DNA of 64,000 nucleotides from Aureobasidium sp. EXF-3400. Lineage: Eukaryota > Ascomycota > Dothideomycetes > Dothideales > Saccotheciaceae. Where the stretch lies: the NCBI GenBank assembly GCA_024195585.1, contig SWBL01000145.1:1-64000 (forward strand). The letters run 5' to 3'. Below, piece by piece: positions 41,715 through 53,900 of the stretch (its first letter is position 1; every line of letters begins with the position of its first letter). Under the pieces are notes generated by a model, which worked only from the letters and a program-made list of their open reading frames with translations, was not told the DNA's origin and searched no databases. Both the position numbers and the translations under genes were made by a program.

Positions 41715-42437
41715 ATGTCTCCACTGTCAGATCCAGAACAAGCGTCGTCAGCGACAGATCCACAGGCCCTCTCAACGACGACGAGAAGTCCGAATACTTG
41801 CAAGATGCTCACACTAGCCGTGTGGCTCGGGATTTATCTGAGAGACGAGATGTCCGATCACGATGTCGGCATCCTCCTCGATCTGGATCCCACACATGTT
41901 GAAAAGCTGAAGCATGGGATACGAGATTTACTGAGAGCACCTGTTCCCATACGATTTGACCGCGACTTGTGCTATCTCCATAGTGCAACGAGCACTAACG
42001 AGCAAGAGATCATATGCAAAGCTGGAGACACCCCACTCGGATGGCACCTACCTTCCTGCAAGATGCGCACCGACTTTCACGCGTACATTATCTCCAGAGT
42101 CGTTCGCAGGCTGCCACAAATCTTCGGAGAGCCGTCAACGTACCGTGATTTCAAGGAAGAATGGGAAACAGACGAGTCCGGCCACTACACTGCAATACCT
42201 CATTCATTTTGTCGGAATCTCCTGGTTAGGCTGATTCATATCTGCGCCGAAGAGATGAGGAAACACAAGTATCTGCGTGACGCTGCCACCGACCCCTGTC
42301 CCCGCTATGGAAGAACTGCAGCTTTTCCAGAAGGCCGCGATGGCTTCAGCAAACGACCTCGCGTAAAGAAGACCCGTCGTCGGGACTCCGAACATCGCAG
42401 TTTTCACAGTCCTGGAGATGATCAGCCAGCCGAATGA
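41715..42437 (+). CDS. Hypothetical protein, 240 aa
   Basis: Single exon from ATG 41715. No family is recognised. The N-terminus is Ser/Thr-rich and disordered. The middle looks folded (LTLAVWLGIYLRDEMSDHDV, DLDPTHVEKLKHGIRDLL, FHAYIISRVVRRLPQIFG, FCRNLLVRLIHICAEEM), mainly helical. The C-terminus is basic with a possible nuclear localisation signal KRPRVKKTRRR. No signal peptide. It could be a nuclear protein. It stands alone between two gene-poor stretches. Confidence 0.6.
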   Translation: MSPLSDPEQASSATDPQALSTTTRSPNTCKMLTLAVWLGIYLRDEMSDHDVGILLDLDPTHVEKLKHGIRDLLRAPVPIRFDRDLCYLHSATSTNEQEIICKAGDTPLGWHLPSCKMRTDFHAYIISRVVRRLPQIFGEPSTYRDFKEEWETDESGHYTAIPHSFCRNLLVRLIHICAEEMRKHKYLRDAATDPCPRYGRTAAFPEGRDGFSKRPRVKKTRRRDSEHRSFHSPGDDQPAE

Positions 42438-43319
42438 ACAGTGATAGCTTCAGGTCTGGACAGTATGGCGTGATATCTTCGGTATCACGGACAGTCGCAG
42501 GAAATCTTCTTAGTTGTATCCTCATCATGATTCGTCCTTCCTTGCAGATGTGGCTCACTGGACAGGGGTCATATGAGGATGGCACTTTTGCATCGCGCTG
42601 GCCTGTGGTCGCGTAGAGTCGGTCGTGTGCATCTCATTCTTTTTACCACACTGGCTGCGCTGAAGCACGAGTCTGAGCATTCATAGTGGTATCTTGGGTG
42701 TCCGCTTCTCATTCTGGGTCAACGAAGTCAGCACCTGGATGCGTTCTATCTTCCTTGGGCTGTCACGATCATTATCAAAGAACCTCAGCAGTAAATTTCT
42801 TCTCATTTCCATTGTCGAACTCGATCAGCGTTTTGTGGCTGTTCCACAAGCCATCGTCAATTTTCTTGCTTCGAGTCACTGTCCATAGTCGTCAGGCTCG
42901 TGCATCAAGCCTATAGCAATGTGCTCGCTAAGAACATCTATATCAAGGCTCTTGCGCTTCAGTCTATTCTTTCCCCCTTTCTGATCATCCTCATTTTACT
43001 TACTGATTTGACGAAATCTCCCAAACTGGTCGGATTCGTGGTAGCAATCATCGAAAGACAAATTCGGCGTGGCAACCACCAGTTTCGACTCACTCGCATT
43101 CGGATTCCGGGTCATTCTGAACGCGAACGCAAACGTTCACTGTCCATTTAATCTGCTTTCGTTTCCTTCTGTCCATTCCTTCTTCCTTAACATACACCCA
43201 CAACATTCGCGAAGATCTTTGCGTCTTTCTTCCATCAATACATCGACACAACATCCACTACAAAGATCTCTCATCCACAAACACAAACCGCTTCAAGAAA
43301 GTAACAAGATCCAGCAATC
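42438..43319. other. Intergenic, no gene recognised
   Basis: About 0.9 kb. The right half is pyrimidine-rich and CACAA-rich, as expected of the promoter and leader of the Myb/AT-hook gene. Confidence 0.5.
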
Positions 43320-44509
43320 ATGTCTGACACCACCGAAACCGTGTTCTCCAATGGCGAGACCAAGCTGTTGATCAGCATTATCAAGAACTTGACTGGAGAT
43401 CTTCAGGTATGTTTGCTGTCATTCCCTTCGCGTCATTCCTTTCCTGCACTTTAATCCTACACCACAACGTTTGGCCGCGTTATCACGTCGAATACCTCCA
43501 TTCTGTTGGATTTCCTTCTCAGCCCTTTCATTTCTAAACTCGACGCTCTCAAACGTCGCCTCTGAATTTCCTTTTCGATGCTGCACATCCACATCCATAT
43601 CCATCCTCAACCCTGTCCTATTTTTTGCCTAGTTCATTAGACCCATCTGGCTGTACAATTCTCTCTTGTCACATCTCACCTTCCATCTTATCATTCTTCT
43701 GCCTTCATATTCTCATCCCCTTCTAAACAACACAAATTAACGCATCTCTCAAACAGTCAAACTGGGATGCTGTTGCTACCGAGATGAACTACAAGGACGC
43801 TGGCGTCGCCCGCACTCGTTGGAACCAGATTCGTCGCAAGAAGATCACTGGCTCCGCTACCACCACCGCCCCCAAGACGAAGGCTGGTGGCAAGAAGGCT
43901 GTCGTCAAGAAGGTCAAGAAGGCTGCTTCTGAGTCTGACTCCGATGGTGAGACTGAGGTCAAGGCTGAGGCCGAGGACAACGACGGAGAGGCTGAAGCTG
44001 AAGAGGAGACCAAGCCTCTTCCCAAGAAACGTGGTCGTCCTGCTAAGAAGCCCGTCACCAAGGCTGAGTCTGAGGATGAAGAGGAGGAAACTAAACCCCT
44101 CACCAAGAAGCGTGGCCGTCCCGCTAAGAAGGCTGCTGCTAAGGCCGACTCTGACAACGAAGCCGAAGCCAACGACGACGATGCCAACATGAAGGAAGCC
44201 AATGACAACGATGCCAACAACAACGAAGGAGAGGGAGAAGCCGAAGCTGAGGACAAGCCTGCTCCCAAGAAGCGCGGTCGTCCCGCCAAGGCCACTGCTA
44301 GAAAGAAGACCGGAGGAAAGGTTCTCGCCAGCAAGACCGGACGCAAGGTCGCCACCACTGCTGCTTCTGACGATGAGGACGAAGACACCGCTCCCCTTAC
44401 CAAGAAGATCAAGACTGAGAACGCCGAGGAGGAGGAGGCTGCCCTGGGTGGTGCTGATGAGGAGGATGGCGTCAAGGCTGAGCCTGACGCTGAGGAGAGT
44501 GAGGTTTGA
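43320..44509 (+). CDS. Myb/SANT-like protein with three AT-hooks
   Basis: Exons 43320-43406 and 43757-44509 give 279 aa; the join is phase 0. The intron of 350 nt is several times longer than any other here. The N-terminal 60 residues form a Myb/SANT-like DNA-binding unit split by the intron: ETKLLISIIKNLTGDLQ joined to SNWDAVATEMNY and ARTRWNQIRRKKI. The remainder is a highly charged tail in which KKRGRPAK occurs three times, the minor-groove AT-hook, separated by acidic Asp/Glu repeats. Such proteins are probably chromatin-associated architectural factors. The long open frame on the opposite strand is a compositional shadow. Confidence 0.9.
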
Positions 44510-45299
44510 TGACTTCCTTTCTGCACGTCGCTTTCTTACACTTCATGACTTCGTCTGGAGGTGGCTAGAGGAATAGCAACCTTCGATCAGTTGGTCGAGA
44601 GGACTGACACAGCTCTTACGCATCAGTCTCTTATCCTTTTTTCTGCATAGAACAGAAGAGGGCTCTACGAATTGTGTACAGTATTTATCAGATGAAATCA
44701 ACGATGCATCCCTGAGGAGCATCATACCAGTCCTGCCTCATTTCACTGTTCGTCTCGATCTACGTGTGAGTGATGGAATGATAACTGGTGAGAAAAGTGT
44801 AGCCATGGGGTACTTATGTAACGTATGTGGAGGTCATGAAGATGCAAAACGAATGCATTGTAGATACAGATGACGAAAAAGCATACTCACCCCGACTTCC
44901 ACGTTTACGTGATCGAAACGTAGCATCTACCCCTGAAATTTCGATGATCATGTGTCCGGCTATTACCTCTGCAACACCACAATGACGAGCGTTGAGGTCT
45001 GAAGAGCAGATAATGTACCTTTTCTCTCGCGATGTCCGTACAAGATACAACCTGAGTAGTATGTGTCAATTACGCCAGCCACTGGGTTCGTTGAGCAAGT
45101 TGACCTCAATCAAACTCTCCGAGTTCCATTTCTGAAGCGAGCAGACTCAAGAAATCAAGGTCCACGCATCTGCGACATGTCAGTTGTATTTCAACGTCCT
45201 GAGATAGCACACTTCTCACTCCTATATTGATGGTGTTGGTGGCTCTAGACTACCGTAGTGATCAGTCCCTACAACAGATAATTTGCTTTTGGCAATTAC
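44510..45299. other. Intergenic, no gene recognised
   Basis: Tail-to-tail region between the Myb/AT-hook gene and the C78 peptidase gene, presumably both 3' UTRs. Near 45262-45303 an alternative 35-nt intron could add one residue to the peptidase, but this is too short to be likely. Confidence 0.5.
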
Positions 45300-46870
45300 T
45301 CACGTCAAGATCTCGAACTCATCGTATTTGCTGAGTTGGGCATTGCTTCGCCTGTAAGATTTGAGGAGACGGTCGGCCATGTTTGCAGTGATCACGGTAC
45401 GTGATGGTTTCGTGGCCAGGTCTTGAAGCTGTTTTCCTGGACCGAATGATGGGTCGAAGACTAGCAGATTGCGTTTGTCATCTTTGCAGCGCTCAAACCC
45501 AATGATCGTCATGGAGTGGCCTGGCTGCTGGAAGAAGAGTGGGGGTCGATGAGATTTGTGCACGTTGTTCAGAACATCAGAGATATCCCGTGAGAAGTAA
45601 CGTTCGACAAAGTCGAGCAGCTGCATGTGGGCTTTCTTGTCATCTGTGTGACTGAAGGTATACACAGAATGAGCGAGATCCAGATACTTGCAGAAGTAAA
45701 CCACCTAGAACAAAATATAAGCATGGCAATCTTCAGACGTGGGTGATGGTGTCGTACTTCCGGTGTGCCGATCCATTTTCTTGTATTGCGAATTCCTCCA
45801 GTTTCTTGCCTGCCAACACTGTATGGGTCACGATCCCAAGCTTCTTCAATCAAATCTTGTATCTGGAGAATGCCAGGTAAACCCGCTTCAAAGCGTTGGT
45901 GCCCTTTTGCTTTTGCCGCCCTAATGTATGACGCGAGCATCTGGATGTTACGATAACCGCAGAAATGGCCTGGATTGGTTCCTTTGTGTACGTGGTGAAC
46001 ATTTGAACGACAGACATAGATGGCTGAAAGAGGTCCGGAAGAGGCTTCACAGAGGCGGGTAATGATTGGAATGAGTCCAGGGACTTCATTCTCCACAACA
46101 CGATCAGTAATGATCTGCCCATCCCTGCCAATTCGGTTGGATCGTCTTGTTGGCTCGCCGTCTCGAATTTGCCTGAGCATGCTTTCGGGCATTCTTTTCT
46201 CGAACGCGTATGGGCCGAGTTCTTTCTTCTGTTCAACCGCTCAGTATTCGTCATAGACACACCGGTATTTGGAGCTGGCTATGAACTTCCAGTAGACACA
46301 AGGAAAGACAGAGCTAGACTTACACCAAGGCGGGTTCCTTGTGGCTTGTTCACTGCCGAGGCTGCAGTACTCTTTTTAACCTGTGAGCGTTCATCATGTT
46401 TGTCGATAGGGCGAGCGATTGTTGTTGAGCCTTCAGGAGCATTCGAAGATACATGATTGTTGGTGACGAGACCAGAGTCAAGGTTAGCCATGTCAGCGAT
46501 GGTGCCGGATGGATACTGTAATGATAGATGATTATTCATATGTTCATCGAGTTCGATGAGATGAACAAAGTCTCCGCATGTGGGACATTCAGCATAAGGG
46601 AAGTCATCGTTCATGGCGTTGTTGGTAGCTCTTTCTCTTCTTTGGTTCAATGTCCTCAGCAGTCCTTTTGGTCGAACTGTCATGATTTTGGGCATCAGCA
46701 GATACTTGCTCCTCTTCTTCTCTCTGTAGTGCGAGAGCAAATTTCAGGTCCTCGTCTTCGGCTGCGAATTGTGATTCTGGAGTGTGATGCAACTCGATGT
46801 GGGCCGTGATTTGATACTCTGCTTGATCGTCATTGGACGTATGAAAACCACACAAGAATGGGCACTCCAT
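45300..46870 (-). CDS. Zinc-finger UFM1-type (C78) cysteine peptidase
   Basis: Four exons on the minus strand: 46710-46870, 46324-46639 (start uncertain by up to 9 nt), 45758-46228 and 45300-45704, giving about 450 aa. An N-terminal C2H2-like finger (MECPFLCGF...HIELHH) and a second, CPTCGDFVHLIELDEHMNNH, precede the peptidase C78 domain. The latter shows FCGYRNIQML with the catalytic Cys, QIQDLIEEAWDRDP, ETGGIRNTRKWIGTPE, QPGHSMTIIGFE with the catalytic His, and VFDPSFGPG with the Asp. This layout matches the ZUFSP/ZUP1 and Mug105 group, which are deubiquitinases (ZUP1 prefers K63 chains) linked to genome stability. Intron 1 appears to start with GC (GCAAGT) rather than GT; no GT donor gives a consistent frame. 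The other two introns are canonical. Confidence 0.88.
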
Positions 46871-47886
46871 AATTCTCTAGGCAGAGCCCCTGGTTATCGC
46901 GATGCAATGCACGTCAGCACGTTTGCAGTGGCAGAGCAGGGCAATTCGGAGATTGGGTGGCTCGCTCGTTGGGGACGCGCGCAGAGTGGTGAGCTGCTGT
47001 TGAAGTCAGGTCACCTGGAGCTCAGATATCAGAAATCCTGAATCTTGATGCGAGTCGCACTTTGTCTTTTTGAAAACACACAATTTGGTGTTGGACAATG
47101 GTCTGGTATGGCTTTTGATTGTTTTCTGGCAGGTTGCTCACTTACGTTCGGCGCGTCCAGACGTCGTCTTGCACGTGTTTGCACGTCACATGAAAATGGC
47201 TGAGCATTGAGAAATTGGCGTGTTCAACAATATCGATTCTCTGCACAAAGCAACACGTTACACAGCATCATAGACGACAATTAGAAGGTCCAAGATGTCG
47301 ATGAGAATTAGTCAACAGCGTTACGAGTACTATTGCCACGTATCCTAACCAGCAAACACAGCGGTGACGAAAATGTGAGCGATCCTGTCATTCACGAAAG
47401 CAGCAGATAAGAAGTCTTCATAAACGAGAGGAGGCTCGGACAGAAGCAGTGAGAAGTTATTGATCATGGATGGTTGCGATATAGCTTGTAGGTAGCTTTG
47501 GGTGGCGGCCTTCTAGAAGCTGGGGCTCTCCGGGCTGGGCCATGACAGGGCGAGTCGGTCAGAATGTCGTGCTGTAGAGAGGGAAGGAACGATGGGCAGG
47601 ATGCAGACGGATGGCACGGTCGCGATTATTCATGGCAGACAAAGGATCGGATGCTGTGGCCAGGGTGTAGCCGTGTCTTGCCGACGTGGTGATAAAACTC
47701 GGATGGTAGAAAACTTCTACTTCCTAAAGGGGGCGACTCGGCGAGAGTTTGTTTGCCTGGTTGCTTTGGTCCCCCGCGTCTTTGCAAAAACCTCCAGATC
47801 AAGCTTCTCTCAACCACAGCACAGCATCCTCCCACCCACACCACCAACCCTTGTCCTCGCATTCTTCCTCCAGATTTATCCGAGAC
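46871..47886. other. Divergent promoter region C78 peptidase / NAP1
   Basis: About 1 kb between two divergent genes. The last 100 bp before NAP1 is C-rich (CCACCCACACCACC), a typical leader. I see no gene in between. Confidence 0.5.
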
Positions 47887-49436
47887 CATGAGCGACAACA
47901 TGATCCCCCAAAAGGGCAGCAAGCCTGCGCCGTGAGTTTGTCCCTAGTCCGCCACCACATCAAGCCCACCACAACAAGTCCTCTTGCCTGCCTACATCCC
48001 CTTTCACCTACCGACAACCACCCCTACGCCTCGCAACACTCATTCCTACACACCTATTCCGCCTTATCGCCATCGCCATGTCTACAATCCGACCCGACCA
48101 AGCAGTCTCTGACCATACTAGTACCCCCCAAAACACCCCTCTCGACAAGGCCCCCATCTCCTCTCGCGCACAACAGCCTGGTGTCTCCAGCATCAAAGAA
48201 GGTATGCGCGACCGACTTTTCGCCTCCGCCATCACTCACTAACTCACTTGCGCAGAGGACGCTGCCTCAATATTCGCTGCCAACCCCGCCCTCGTCTCGA
48301 TGATGCAGAACAAGCTCAGCGGTCTCGTCGGCAGATCATCCGGTTACGTCGAGTCGCTCCCTGCCCCCGTCCGCAGACGTGTCGCTGGTCTCAAGGGCGT
48401 CCAGAAAGAGCACTCCAAGCTCGAGGCCGAGTTCCAGGAGGAAGTCCTTGCCCTCGAGAAGAAGTTCTTCGCCAAGTACGCCCCTCTTTACGAGAAGCGT
48501 GCCAAGATCATCAACGGTTCTACCGAGCCTACCGAGCAGGAAGTTGAGGCTGGCAAGGAAGACGAAGAGGAGGACGATGAGGATGATGAGGCTGATGAGG
48601 CCGAGGACGACAAGTCTGCCGCCGACGTCAAGGGTATTCCCGAGTTCTGGCTGTCCGCCATGAAGAACTCGTCGCTCGCCGAGACCATCACCGACCGTGA
48701 CGAGGGTGCCCTCAAGTTCTTGACCGACATCCGCATGGAGTACCTCGACCGCCCCGGATTCCGCCTCATCTTAGAGTTCGCCGAGAACGAGTTCTTCACC
48801 AACAAGACCATCTCCAAGACCTACTACTACCAAGAGGAGAACGGCTACGGTGGTGACTTCATCTACGACCACGCCGAGGGTGACAAGATCGACTGGCAGT
48901 CTGGCAAGGATCTCACCGTTAGAGTCGAGAGCAAGAAGCAGCGCAACAAGAGTAAGTTTGCAGTCATCTCGTGCTCACCAACCACAAATATTGACCATCT
49001 CTTCCAGACACCAAGCAGACCCGCATCGTCAAGAAGACCATCCCCACCCCCTCATTCTTCGACTTCTTCAACCCCGCCAGCCCCCCTACCGAGGAGGACG
49101 AAGATGTTGAGGACGACATTGAGGCCAAGCTCGAGCTCGACTACCAGCTCGGTGAGGACATCAAGGAGAAGCTCATTCCCCGTGCCATCGACTGGTTCAC
49201 TGGCGAGGCTCTGCAATTCGAGCAGGGCTTCGAGGACTTCGATGAGGACGAGTTCGAAGACGAGGACGATGAGGATGAGGATGACTACGACCGTGATGAG
49301 GAAGATGACGAGGAGGAGTCAGACGAGGAGGTAAGCACATCTTCTGACAATAACCAGAGGAACATGCAACTAACAAATTCCCCAGGGTGACGGCTCAAAG
49401 CCCAAGCAGGAGACTGCCGAGTGCAAGCAGAGCTAG
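47887..49436 (+). CDS. NAP1: Nucleosome assembly protein NAP1
   Basis: Histone H2A-H2B chaperone. Five exons, 47887-47930, 48122-48201, 48256-48951, 49008-49330 and 49386-49436, give 397 aa with all phases consistent. The first junction is inferred from phase and from the restored sequence [16 protein letters not shown], which resembles other fungal NAP1 N-termini; an alternative start at 48079 is possible. The NAP fold spans about residues 80-350: [25 protein letters not shown] (dimerisation helix), [34 protein letters not shown] and [13 protein letters not shown]. Acidic insertions and an acidic tail bind histones. The C-terminal four residues CKQS form a CaaX-like farnesylation motif, as in animal NAP1L1 (CKQQ). 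Confidence 0.93.
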
Positions 49437-50901
49437 ATGAGATGTGCTAGATTTCCTTTTACATCACCATTCTAGACTTTGGTCTTCCAGGCAACCACAC
49501 CGATCTGATGGCGGGCGTTCGGATCACGGGTCTTGCAATGTACATTGCCTGCTCTTCCCACCTCAAGCAAGCCTATCGACAACCCAACACAGCCCGGATC
49601 GGAGCAAAAAAAGTCACGCTCCTTGACGCAGCACCATTCCCTCACCTCACGCAGTTCAATGTCATCTTTTTCCCTCTTACAGCGGCGTTGTTTATTCTTC
49701 TGTACCCCAGATCGATTGGCAACGCGTGTCTTTTTTTTCTTCTTGTCCTCTATATAGCTGATAATCATACTCTCGGACAACAGATGGTCGTCACATAAAG
49801 ACACTGTGAGGTGTGCTTATCGGGCGAAGTTCGTTACTGAAATCAAGACATGTTTTACAAGAGAAACGCGACGTTTGAGTGACGGTACTCGCAACCGCAT
49901 GTTGTGGATGTCGTTTGAGGAGTGATGTTAATGTCGGGATGAGGCTCAAGTGTTGCATCTGACCGCCTTTCTCCGTCTTTCTCAACGTCCTGACTGGCCT
50001 CATATGGCGTAAGGCCAGGCTAGGACTGTCAGGTGGTCTATGTTATGGCTGTGCTTTACTTCTTACGCGTTCTGCCATTACTCGTTAGATGACTCGGTTC
50101 AGACGATAGCGAGAGATTGGATGAACAAGTGGCATCAAAAAGACTGTCGAGAGTAACACCCTGGCAAGCTTTTTAGGTGCATCTCCTTTTGAACCACAAC
50201 GATGATGGGAGTTCGAGTCAACAGCGGGGGTATGATAGAGGATACTGTGATGTCTGAGTGTCAGGCTGGGTATGCGATGTTAGGTGTGCAGGGCTCCTTA
50301 GGCCAGATGCGGTCTGCTGAGGTTCTTCGACTTGTCATCCTAGCAACCTGACGACGTCTCACGCACAGCTTCTGGAATGTTTAGAAGATTGATTTGTTCC
50401 AGCCGGCGAATACACAGAGTATATATGCTTCATGAAGAACAGATATTTGTCGAGGGAGTAGTGCAAGAGCATGCAGATTCTAGAAGCAGGACGCATGTGC
50501 AAGTCAGGACATGGAGTTGTGAATAAAGACACAAAGCAGGGTGTTTCAGGTCTTGTGTTTATGCTTTGGGACATGATTTGCGGGGCGAGTCGGTCGCATC
50601 TGCATGCCCGTGCGTTTAAGGGGCGCGCACGGTGCTCACTTTGTTGATGCCGTGGAATCGGCAGAGAGAGGCAGAGGGTCTTGTACCAAAAGATCGACTC
50701 TGAACTTCTTGCCATAATACCTACTCTACAGTCCTAATCTGCTGCTGTACTGAGTGTCGTTTGGGGTTGCAGCTGTTCTTTCTTTTCCCCCACCAATGCA
50801 GCACTTCTGATCTTACTTGCGGACACGACATTTCACCGCTGCGACACGCTACCAAAGAGTCTCCCGCTCCTCCCTCGATCGCTTGACGACGACCCGCCAG
50901 C
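49437..50901. other. Intergenic, no gene recognised
   Basis: About 1.5 kb between NAP1 and the myosin gene, on the same strand. No credible ORF. The 150 bp before 50902 should hold the myosin promoter and leader. Confidence 0.5.
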
Positions 50902-53900
50902 ATGGCAGCCACGTATGATGTCGGCACCAAGGCCTGGCAGCCCGATGTCACTGAAGGATGGGTTGCTTCCGAGGTCGAGCAGAAGAACCTTGACGGAGAC
51001 AAGGTCACGCTGGTCTTCCAGCTGGCCAATGGAGAGGTATGCCTACGACAGGAGCTTCAGTCATGAAAGAGTCGGCGCTGATGGTTTGCTGCAGACACGA
51101 TCAATAGAGACAACGCTGGCCGCCATCGCAGACGGCAAGGACCCAAAACTGCCGCCGTTGATGAACCCAACAATGTTGGAGGCCTCTGACGACTTGACCA
51201 ATCTTTCGCATTTGAACGAGCCCGCAGGTAAACACGCCGTCCCTACTCTCCCAGACCGACAGCGCTGACACACTAGTACAGTGTTACAAGCCATCAAACT
51301 ACGATATGCACAGAAAGAGATCTACACATATTCGGGTATCGTCCTTATTGCTACCAACCCCTTCGCCCGTGTCGACTCGCTTTATGTTCCGGGCATGGTT
51401 CAGATTTACGCCGGCAAGCAGCGCCAAACACAAGCGCCGCATTTGTTTGCTATAGCAGAGGAGGCTTTCGCGTACGTCCCTGCATCACCACCATCACCAG
51501 CCCCTTGTCCACACGCTAACACAAGATAGGGATATGCTGAGAGATGGTCGCAACCAGACCATTGTCGTCTCGGGAGAGTCTGGTGCCGGAAAGACCGTCT
51601 CGGCCAAATACATTATGCGCTACTTTGCAACAAGAGAATCCCCCGACCAGCCTGGCTCTCGCTCAAAGGGCCGCGTCGAGAGCATGAGCGAGACCGAAGA
51701 GCAGATTCTGGCCACCAACCCTATCATGGAAGCCTTCGGTAACGCAAAGACAACCCGCAACGACAACTCGTCCCGTTTCGGAAAGTACATCGAGATCATG
51801 TTTGATAAGAAGACGGACATTATTGGTGCGAGAATCAGAGTATACCTGCTCGAGCGCTCGAGATTGGTCTTCCAACCGCTTAAGGAGAGGAACTACCACA
51901 TCTTCTACCAGCTTGTCGCTGGTGCTTCGGACGCTGAAAAGGAGGAGCTTGGCTTGATACCCGTCGAAGAGTTTGATTACCTCAACCAGGGTAATGCTGC
52001 TCAAATTGATGGTCTGGACGACTCTAAGGAGTTCAGCGACACAAAGGAGGCCTTGACCAGCATTGGTGTTTCGACAGAACGACAATCCTCCATCTGGAGA
52101 ATCCTTGCCGCTCTGTTGCACATCGGAAACATCAAGATCATAGCCACTCGTACCGACTCGCAACTCTCCGCTACTGATCCTTCGGTTGTCAAGGCTTGCG
52201 AGCTCCTTGGAATCGACGCCGAAAGCTTTGCCAAATGGACTGTCAAGAAACAGCTTGTCACTAGAGGTGAGAAGATTACATCAAATCTGACCCAGCAGCA
52301 AGCCACCGTCGTCCGTGACTCGGTCGCAAAGTACATCTACTCTAGCTTGTTCGACTGGCTGGTCGAGATCCTCAACAGCAGTCTGGCCACTCCCGAAGTC
52401 CTCGAGAATGTCACCAGCTTCATCGGCGTTTTGGATATCTACGGTTTCGAGCATTTCGCCAAGAACTCGTTCGAACAGTTCTGTATCAACTATGCCAACG
52501 AGAAGCTCCAGCAAGAGTTCAACCAGCATGTCTTCAAGCTCGAGCAGGAAGAGTACCTTCGCGAAGAGATTGACTGGAAGTTTATCGATTTCTCTGACAA
52601 CCAGCCTTGTATTGATTTGATCGAAGGCAAGCTTGGTGTTCTTGCTCTGCTGGACGAAGAATCGAGACTGCCCATGGGTTCCGACGAGTCTTTCGTTACC
52701 AAGCTTCACACAAGCTTTGGTGACAGCAAGTCAAAGTTCTTCAAGAAGCCCCGTTTCGGAAAGTCAGCTTTCACCGTCTGCCATTATGCTGTTGATGTCG
52801 CGTACGAATCCGATGGATTCATTGAGAAGAACAGAGATACTGTCCCTGACGAGCACATGGAAGTTCTCCGTGCCTCGTCCAACTCCTTCCTTACCGAGAT
52901 CCTTGAGGCTGCTTCTGCTGTACGCGAGCGCGATACTGCAGCTGCTCAAGCCAAGCCTTCTGCTGTTGCAGCGCCTGGAAAGAGACCCGGTGCAGCTTCA
53001 ACAAGAAAGCCTACTCTGGGTGGTATCTTCAAGTCATCTCTGATCGAACTGATGAGCACCATCAACTCTACCGACGTGCATTACATCCGCTGTATCAAGC
53101 CCAACGAAGCCAAGGAAGCTTGGAAGTTCGAAGGTCCCATGGTTTTGAGTCAACTGCGTGCTTGTGGTGTGCTCGAGACCGTCAGAATCAGTTGTGCTGG
53201 ATATCCTACAAGGTGGACATACGAAGAGTTCGCTCTACGATACTACATGCTTGTACCATCCACACTATGGACATCTGAACTACGAGGCATGGCCAATGCT
53301 ATCTTGACCCAGGCACTTGGCGGAGCTGGCAACGATGCTACAAGCAAGTACCAGCTCGGTCTGACCAAGATCTTCTTCCGTGCTGGTATGCTCGCTTTCC
53401 TCGAGAACTTGAGAACTAGCCGTCTCAATGATGCTGCTATCATGATTCAGAAGAACCTCCGCGCAAAGTACTACCGTCGTCGCTACCTCGAGGCCATTGG
53501 CTCTGTCCGTGGCTTTCAGTCCCTTGTGCGAGGATGTGTCGCACGCCGTAACGCAGACGATGCGCGGCGAACGAAATCTGCCACCACAATCCAACGGGTG
53601 TGGAGAGGCCAAAAAGAACGTAAGAACTTCGTACTTATCCGCAACAATCTCATCCAGTTCGAAGCGGCGACCAAGGGATATCTCTGCCGCAAGAACATTC
53701 TGGACACGAGACTAGGCAACGCTGCACGTACTATCCAAAGAGCATGGAGATCTGGTCAGCAACGTAAGGAATGGACCGACTACAGACGCAAGGTCACCAT
53801 CGTGCAAGGTTTGTGGAGAGGTAAGCAGGCTCGTAAGGCTTACAAGGGCTTGCGTGAGGAGGCCAGAGATCTCAAGCAAATCTCCTACAAGCTTGAAAAC

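Noticed and set aside
43789..44526. A 245-codon open frame on the minus strand opposite the Myb/AT-hook gene
   Set aside because: It mirrors the Lys/Ala/Glu-rich repeats of the real gene and consists almost only of Ser, Ala and Leu; it has no own start context or domain.
45262..45303. An extra terminal exon of the C78 peptidase gene via a GTGAGT donor
   Set aside because: The intron would be only 35 nt, shorter than any other here, and would change just the last residue; the unspliced TGA is simpler.
48079..48121. NAP1 start at the ATG at 48079
   Set aside because: Possible, but splicing from the upstream exon at 47887-47930 to 48122 restores a NAP1-like N-terminus in frame; the later ATG is kept only as an alternative.
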